Below, piece by piece: positions 58,400 to 64,000 of a DNA stretch of 64,000 bases. The notes under the pieces were generated by a model, which saw only the letters and a list, made by a program, of their open reading frames with translations, was not told the origin of the DNA and did no database searches. The stretch comes from Struthio camelus (lineage: Eukaryota > Chordata > Aves > Struthioniformes > Struthionidae): the NCBI RefSeq assembly GCF_040807025.1, contig NC_090945.1:75837088-75901087 (forward strand), given 5' to 3'. The stretch's first letter is position 1; each line of letters begins with the position of its first letter. Both the position numbers and the translations under genes were made by a program.

Positions 58400-61300
58400 T
58401 AATGACTCCTCAGATAGCTTAGAAGCATGATGTATTACCACCGCCCGTGGAGGACCTCACTGCCTTCTGTCCCTTATCAGCGCCTGCAACTATCTCAGAG
58501 CATGTTTTAGGGGTTTTATCCTAAAACACTTCAAATGTGGGTTAAATACAGTGTTGAACTGAAATGCAGCAGTACTTTGTTGATTTCTTAATTTGGAATC
58601 CATTTAAGGGGTCCCTGAAGATGCAGAAACAGAGAAACTAAAAAATATGGGATTATCCAGTAACTTATTAACTATATAAAACCAGTCTTATTGAATTCTT
58701 CATTGTCAATAATATTGGCAGAGAACTTTTCCTCTTTCAAGAATGCTGCACAAACCAGTGCTGATCCCTATGAATGTGCTCATTATTCACGGATAGTCAC
58801 TGAGGAGTTTGGCTGGAAACTTCCCGTAGCCTGTAGGAAGTCTTAACTGTCCATGTTGCCTATTTATTGTTTGTTATAGATGGCATGCAAGTGGGAAGAT
58901 GAATCACCTAAGTGTCATTTCCTTGTTAAATGTGTGAAATTTAACCAAAGGACATAATAAATGACAAAATGAGGGAATATCCTTGAGTATATGAATAAAT
59001 TAATGAAGAAAGCACTTTGAGAATGACTTGAGGGATAAATATTCACATGTGCTGAAATTTCAGAATCTTTTCAGAAATATTTATTCATTCTTTGATTGGA
59101 GGTGGCAAAAAAGAGAGAAAATAGATAATCAGTGAATTACGTGATATGTTAAGAAAAAGGTAGTCCCTACTGAATAGAACAAACAATTTAATTATAATAT
59201 AACCCTGTCTTAAAATGTCTTTTCCATAAATATATTTGGCATTGATGTCAGTATACAATTTTAACATCACTTTTTTATATACAGTGAGAGAATGCATGGT
59301 TTTATTGGTGCTGGTTAGGGTCAGCCACAGGAGAACTATGGAGGTCATGTGAAATAGGTGCCAATAAAGCTTTTATTATTGTTATACAGACAAAAGAGCA
59401 TTATGGAAAGAGATCCTTACCAGACCTAAACATGGATATTTTGTTCTGTTAACAATCAAGTTGGAAAATACAGAGACACAGTAAAAAAGTTACTTTTCAG
59501 AGCTATCGAACATTAATCTAATATCTATAAAAGTTCTGGAAGTGTTTTCCACAAGAAAATGAAGGTCTCTTGGAATGGAACACGAAAAACATAGGGAGGA
59601 ACAAAAATATTACAGTGTCAAAACTTCAGATTTTTAGAATATAACTGTTTTTATATTGAAATCACCTTTACATTTGATCTTGTGTGATGTAAAATAAAAA
59701 TGTCAAACAAAATATTTTTTTGCTTGACAAAGTAGAATTTTTCTCTGGTTTGTATTTACCTACAAGATTGGATCTGAAGATTTTCTGAAAAAACTTGAAG
59801 TTCAATATTCTAAAACCAATTTAGGGAAAATGCCGTTCTCTTTCTCTCATACAGTCTTGAATGATTTTGGTGGAACATTAAATCACTGTCAGTGAACTTG
59901 AATATAATGAACTTGCCCATGTGTTGATACACTGGATTCTTAGATCAAACTTCAGAAACAGTTAAAGCTCAGTGATTTCAGTAAAAAGCTCCTACCTTCT
60001 TAAATCTCATTGACTTGGGAGTTTTAGATTAATTCCAGGACGGAGCCAAGTTCAACCCAAGAAAGTCTCAGAGCCGTACAGTACAAAACATCCTTTGTAT
60101 TTTTACACTTGTGTTAAAGGAAAATTGGTGCATAGATCAAAGTTAGTCTCAAAATACCGCCAACATAGAGTTAAAAATTATACTAGATTTTGCACTTTGA
60201 TAATAAAATGATTCAAGCTGTATATGTTCTAAGGGAAAGATTAAAAAAAAAACTTGTGAAAATTCCATGGAGCTTTATTCTATATATAAAATTACCTACA
60301 ATCATCCAATTCTATTAGGAAGCAAGAAGTACCTAGTCATATTAAGAAGCAAGTGTGCTCTACACAGACAGACAACAGAAACTATTTCTATTCATATTGT
60401 AATTCATTTATGATAGTAGAGAACAACATATGAGGCTTTAAAACTGTCATTAGATCAAGAAAAGTATTTTTCATTGGGGACCTGTGAAAACTATAATTTT
60501 GTAAAAGTTATCTGAGTGAGGCATATACTTTTGTCCCACAAAACTCTATCAACAATTATATGTGCAAGTCTAGGAATTTTTGAATCAGCTCAGAAGTAAT
60601 CTTAATAGAAATCAAGGAGTAGTTAGAGTACATGTGAGTCATTAAAACCTGAGGATAAATGCAAATTTCAAATGGTTCCGTGATGCATTTTAAGTGATTT
60701 TGCAATGCTTTGGCATATGTGGAGACACGTATCTGGAGATATATACAGTTACATACACATGAATATTTTTATTATGGTATATGAAAGCTACATTTTTACA
60801 TAGCATGAAAATAGTGTTGAAATGTCTTTAGAAAGGACTGGATATAGTCAAAATTAATATCATAATGAACTCAAATCCTAATGTAAATCCATGAAAACCC
60901 CAAATGCATTCACTTTCTTGTCCTGAATTATTTTGTTATCAAATCTGATTAGTCTTAGAAAACCCTGAAGCAGTAGGAAAGCTGGGTCAAACACTGTTAT
61001 GAACTCTGCGGTAAAGCTCTGTTTGTTTCCTCTCAGAGAGCTGGGTGGAGATGGGCTATCTTCCCCAGGATCTGCATGGAGCTCGGCAGGAAACCCAGCC
61101 GTATCAGCTCCTTCTCCTAAGATTCCCTTTGACTTCGCAAACTCCTCCACCCGGGTTAGGATGGTGCCAGCCAGTTCCCACAGTAATTCCTCATGAAACC
61201 TGAATGCCGAGGCCTACATTCTGCCCTTGTGAGGATGTAAGAAGTCAGCCTGAAAATTTACACAGGCCTCTGGCTACGAATAATGAAATCTGCACTGCAG

Positions 61301-64000
61301 TTATGTGAAATTGGAGTGATAAGTACATAGGACTTCCTGGAGGAAAAATTCCACGTCACACTTTGCTAAATCCACGTCTTACCCAGAGGTAGCTTGATTT
61401 AAAAGGAGAGGGTACAGGGGAGACGGGCAAGGAGAGCTGAAGGTATACCTTCACTCTACCTCACAAGCTTGGGCCATGTCAACTGGTTAGGAAGAGATGC
61501 CAATGCCCCTTTATCTCCTCCCATATAAAATTTTGCTCCCTTATCCACTTGCACAGATTTTGAACTAATATGGAGGAGATTCACCAAACTAAGTGGAGAC
61601 ATCTCTGAGCTTTTCAGTCTATGCTTCTCTTAGTGCCAACGCATATCTGGTCAACATTTCTTATGAACTCTGGTGGTAATTCATCTCATCCTACAATGGT
61701 TGTCTAAAATAAGTCAGACTAATTGCCCTCCATTCAGTCAGTGGATTATTCCAACTGACCAGGCTTGGGGAAGGTTTCTTGGAATTTTACTGCAATCTAT
61801 ACCATGGTACAGGTGGGTGGAGGGCAGCCCTGCAAAGAAGATGCATTTAACTGAATTTCATAAAGGGGAGGCACTGAGCGGATGATAGGACAGATCTCTT
61901 CAGTGAGCACGCAGCAACGGTTTTGCCCCTGGGCTCCACGTCTGAGGTGACTTGGTCTTCACTTGTCCTACTCAGACACCTCATATGGCTTGGCCTTCTT
62001 GGCTACTTGTCCTTTGGTGAGCTAAAAAGGATCATGGCGTGAGCTCGGGCAAATGGTTCTCCATATCCTTCAACTGCAAGCACACTCCTTGGCAGATTTT
62101 GGCCTATTAGACCTTTCACTGAAAATGCCAGGGCATTCAAAGAGTAATAAAGGCCAGGGACAGTTCCTAGTAGGTATTAGACCACCCTGCTTTGGAAGGA
62201 CAAGAATATAGTCTGTGAACCCAAGCCATGTCATCCCACTTGGCCCCAGGGCTAGAGAATGGGGCCAGTAAGGATCCAAGATAGAGCACTCAGGCACGGC
62301 CAAAATCCTGCCGTTCATCTGGCAAGGACGGCAGGAAGAAAAGGTGCCCTGTCACCTTGATGTGCAGTTATGGTCGTTTTGGCAGGCTGTGGTGTGTTCT
62401 GCAAAGGAGAGTGTCCCTTGTCTATATATCCTTCTCTCCCCAGCCAGCATCCCCACTAAAACTTGACAAACACTGGCCCTTTAGCAGTATTTATAGCTAT
62501 ATCTCTATCTGATGAGCCACTCTCTAAAAGTAGGCTAACTCAAAACATACCTCATTGCTGCTTGGAAATGCAGATGTGAAGGGATATCTGGTTCTAATAT
62601 ACAGATCACCTTATGGTGTGGCAGGTTTCAGTTTCCACAATAGAGAGTGCATTTGTGCTAGGAGTGATTTAAGCCATTTGGGACCTTCAAAAGCAGAAAC
62701 CCTTTACGAACCTTATTGGAAATGACTACACTTGCTGGAAAAAAAAGGTCGAGAAACTAGAGGGGTGATCCAAGATCACACACATCTAAAGAGTGAGAAT
62801 GAAGCCTTTTCCAAAATGTTGCTCATTTCTCACAGAAAGTGCTTAAGTTGAGTGGGAGACAAATATCTTCATTCCTTTGTTGAGATATGAAGTTCTACTA
62901 ATGTTGATGGAACTGATACCTTATTGCAAAAAGTCACCAGATTTAGTTCAAAATAGTTTGTTTATTAAATATTAGCAATATTGATTATCATTTTTTCTGT
63001 GACATCTTGCTTTTTGCAATTTTTTTCTTCTTTTGCTGAGGGAGGGAAAGGGAAGGACAATAAAGCTAACTTTTCCTTTCAGGTACACCTGGTGGATTTG
63101 AGTTCTGCTATTTCTCTTTCCCTCACTGCACGGAAATCCCTTAGGAAGAGCAAAATATCAGCATAAAGATCGGTTGTGCAGATTTGAAAGAAGGATTTTT
63201 GCCCTTGGGTCCAAAAGCTGGAATGTTTTCTGCGGATCATAGACTCCATAAAACATATGTACTTAATAAATAAGCAAACAAGCCTTGTGCTTGAATGGGG
63301 CTGCCATGGAGTTAAGGAGAACAACATTTGGCCACTTGGGGTGGGGGCTTGGCAGTTACATCCCTCATATCCCGGAGTCACTCCATAAAATCATTTTTTG
63401 TGAATATCTTCTTTTCTCCTTCACGCCAACTGTGGTGTTGAGGTGTATGAAAGGAACCTTTCTGAAACTTATTCCAGATGATCTGAAACGGTGCTACCTC
63501 ACAGAGCTGTCTGACCCCACGCAGAAAATGGAAGGAATATCTCTACCTTGTCAAAGAGGTAAAATAGATGAGCTGAGAAGGCTTTGTCTCATTCACATCT
63601 ACTGTCTCACTGTCTGCATTGGTCAGTAGGGAAAACAACAGAGGAGAAATAGCTGGAACTGTGCCAGGACTCTGGGTTTTTGGCACCCCTTTGCAGCGCC
63701 AGCCCAGGGGCTTTTTGTATTCCTCCATTCTGGAGCTGTCAGCAGGTAAAACACGCTGTCGTATCACCCAGAGCTGCTGAAACATTATGTGCCCTGCTGC
63801 CGCCTTTTCCAGAACTTGCCTGACCCTGCTACGCTCCTTACTCTGGGTAAGGCGGCTTCAGTCCCCTCTGCAGCCCCCGAAGGGCCCATTCAGACTTGGC
63901 CATGCCTAAGAAGCTGTCCTCTTACATTTGGGAAGAGAGGAATACATCCGACATCTGCTTGCAATTGGTCTTTAAGGTGCTGAGCATACCCTATGCTTTT
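58400..64000. other. AT-rich intergenic DNA, no gene seen
   Basis: Only short frames occur (the longest is 114 codons at 63285-63629, with no domain). I recognise no transposon, RNA gene or CpG island. The abrupt fall in GC at about 58400 marks the edge of the homeobox cluster domain. Confidence 0.55.

Noticed and set aside
1-64000. Endogenous retrovirus, CRISPR array, tRNA or rRNA genes
   Set aside because: No paired LTRs, gag/pol-like frames, spaced direct repeats or RNA gene signatures were seen.

Overview
This is vertebrate nuclear DNA, most likely from a bird (at minimum a sauropsid). It shows a long AT-rich, gene-poor flank, a compact block of very GC-rich CpG islands, GT-AG introns, AATAAA poly(A) signals and many microsatellites. 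There is no operon structure, tRNA, rRNA or CRISPR. I can support only two protein-coding genes. Both are NK-class homeobox genes on the minus strand, head to tail: HMX1 (called GH6 in chicken; exons 52763-52484 and 50625-50042) and, about 8.2 kb downstream of it, SOHO1 (sensory organ homeobox, SOHo; exons about 41834-41624 and 40971-40382). HMX1 is separated from its paralogues HMX2 and HMX3 by its C-terminal tail and by the SPDTSDRDSPE junction. SOHO1 is recognised by its HMX-like homeodomain with Leu instead of Trp at homeodomain position 56 and by its lack of the HMX post-homeodomain block. A linked SOHO1-HMX1 pair is typical of birds and other non-mammalian vertebrates.

Layout. 1-38200 is an intergenic desert with no convincing gene. 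It holds microsatellites, one degenerate LINE-like stretch (about 2430-3560), an isolated GC-rich insert (about 30835-31270) and several motif-dense blocks that look like candidate developmental enhancers (10880-11010, 17330-17960, 18200-18400, 34560-34700). 38220-39240 is a CpG- and homeodomain-site-rich element downstream of SOHO1. 39490-42790 holds SOHO1, its CpG island, a pentanucleotide repeat and a long polypurine tract. 42790-49900 is the inter-gene region, with CpG islands, a complex CA/TA/TG repeat and a strong enhancer-like block at 46440-47100. 49900-53700 is HMX1 with its promoter island. 53700-58300 is GC-rich upstream DNA with possible divergent transcription and a striking 133-bp inverted repeat at 55670-55802. 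58400-64000 is featureless AT-rich DNA.

How the genes work together (established biology): both encode sequence-specific repressors used in the developing eye, ear and cranial ganglia, and in chick nasal retina SOHo and GH6 both repress EphA3. The most notable thing read directly here is that the two homeoboxes are almost identical at the DNA level over 134 bp (two mismatches), including synonymous codon positions. That suggests gene conversion between the tandem paralogues or unusually strong nucleotide-level constraint.
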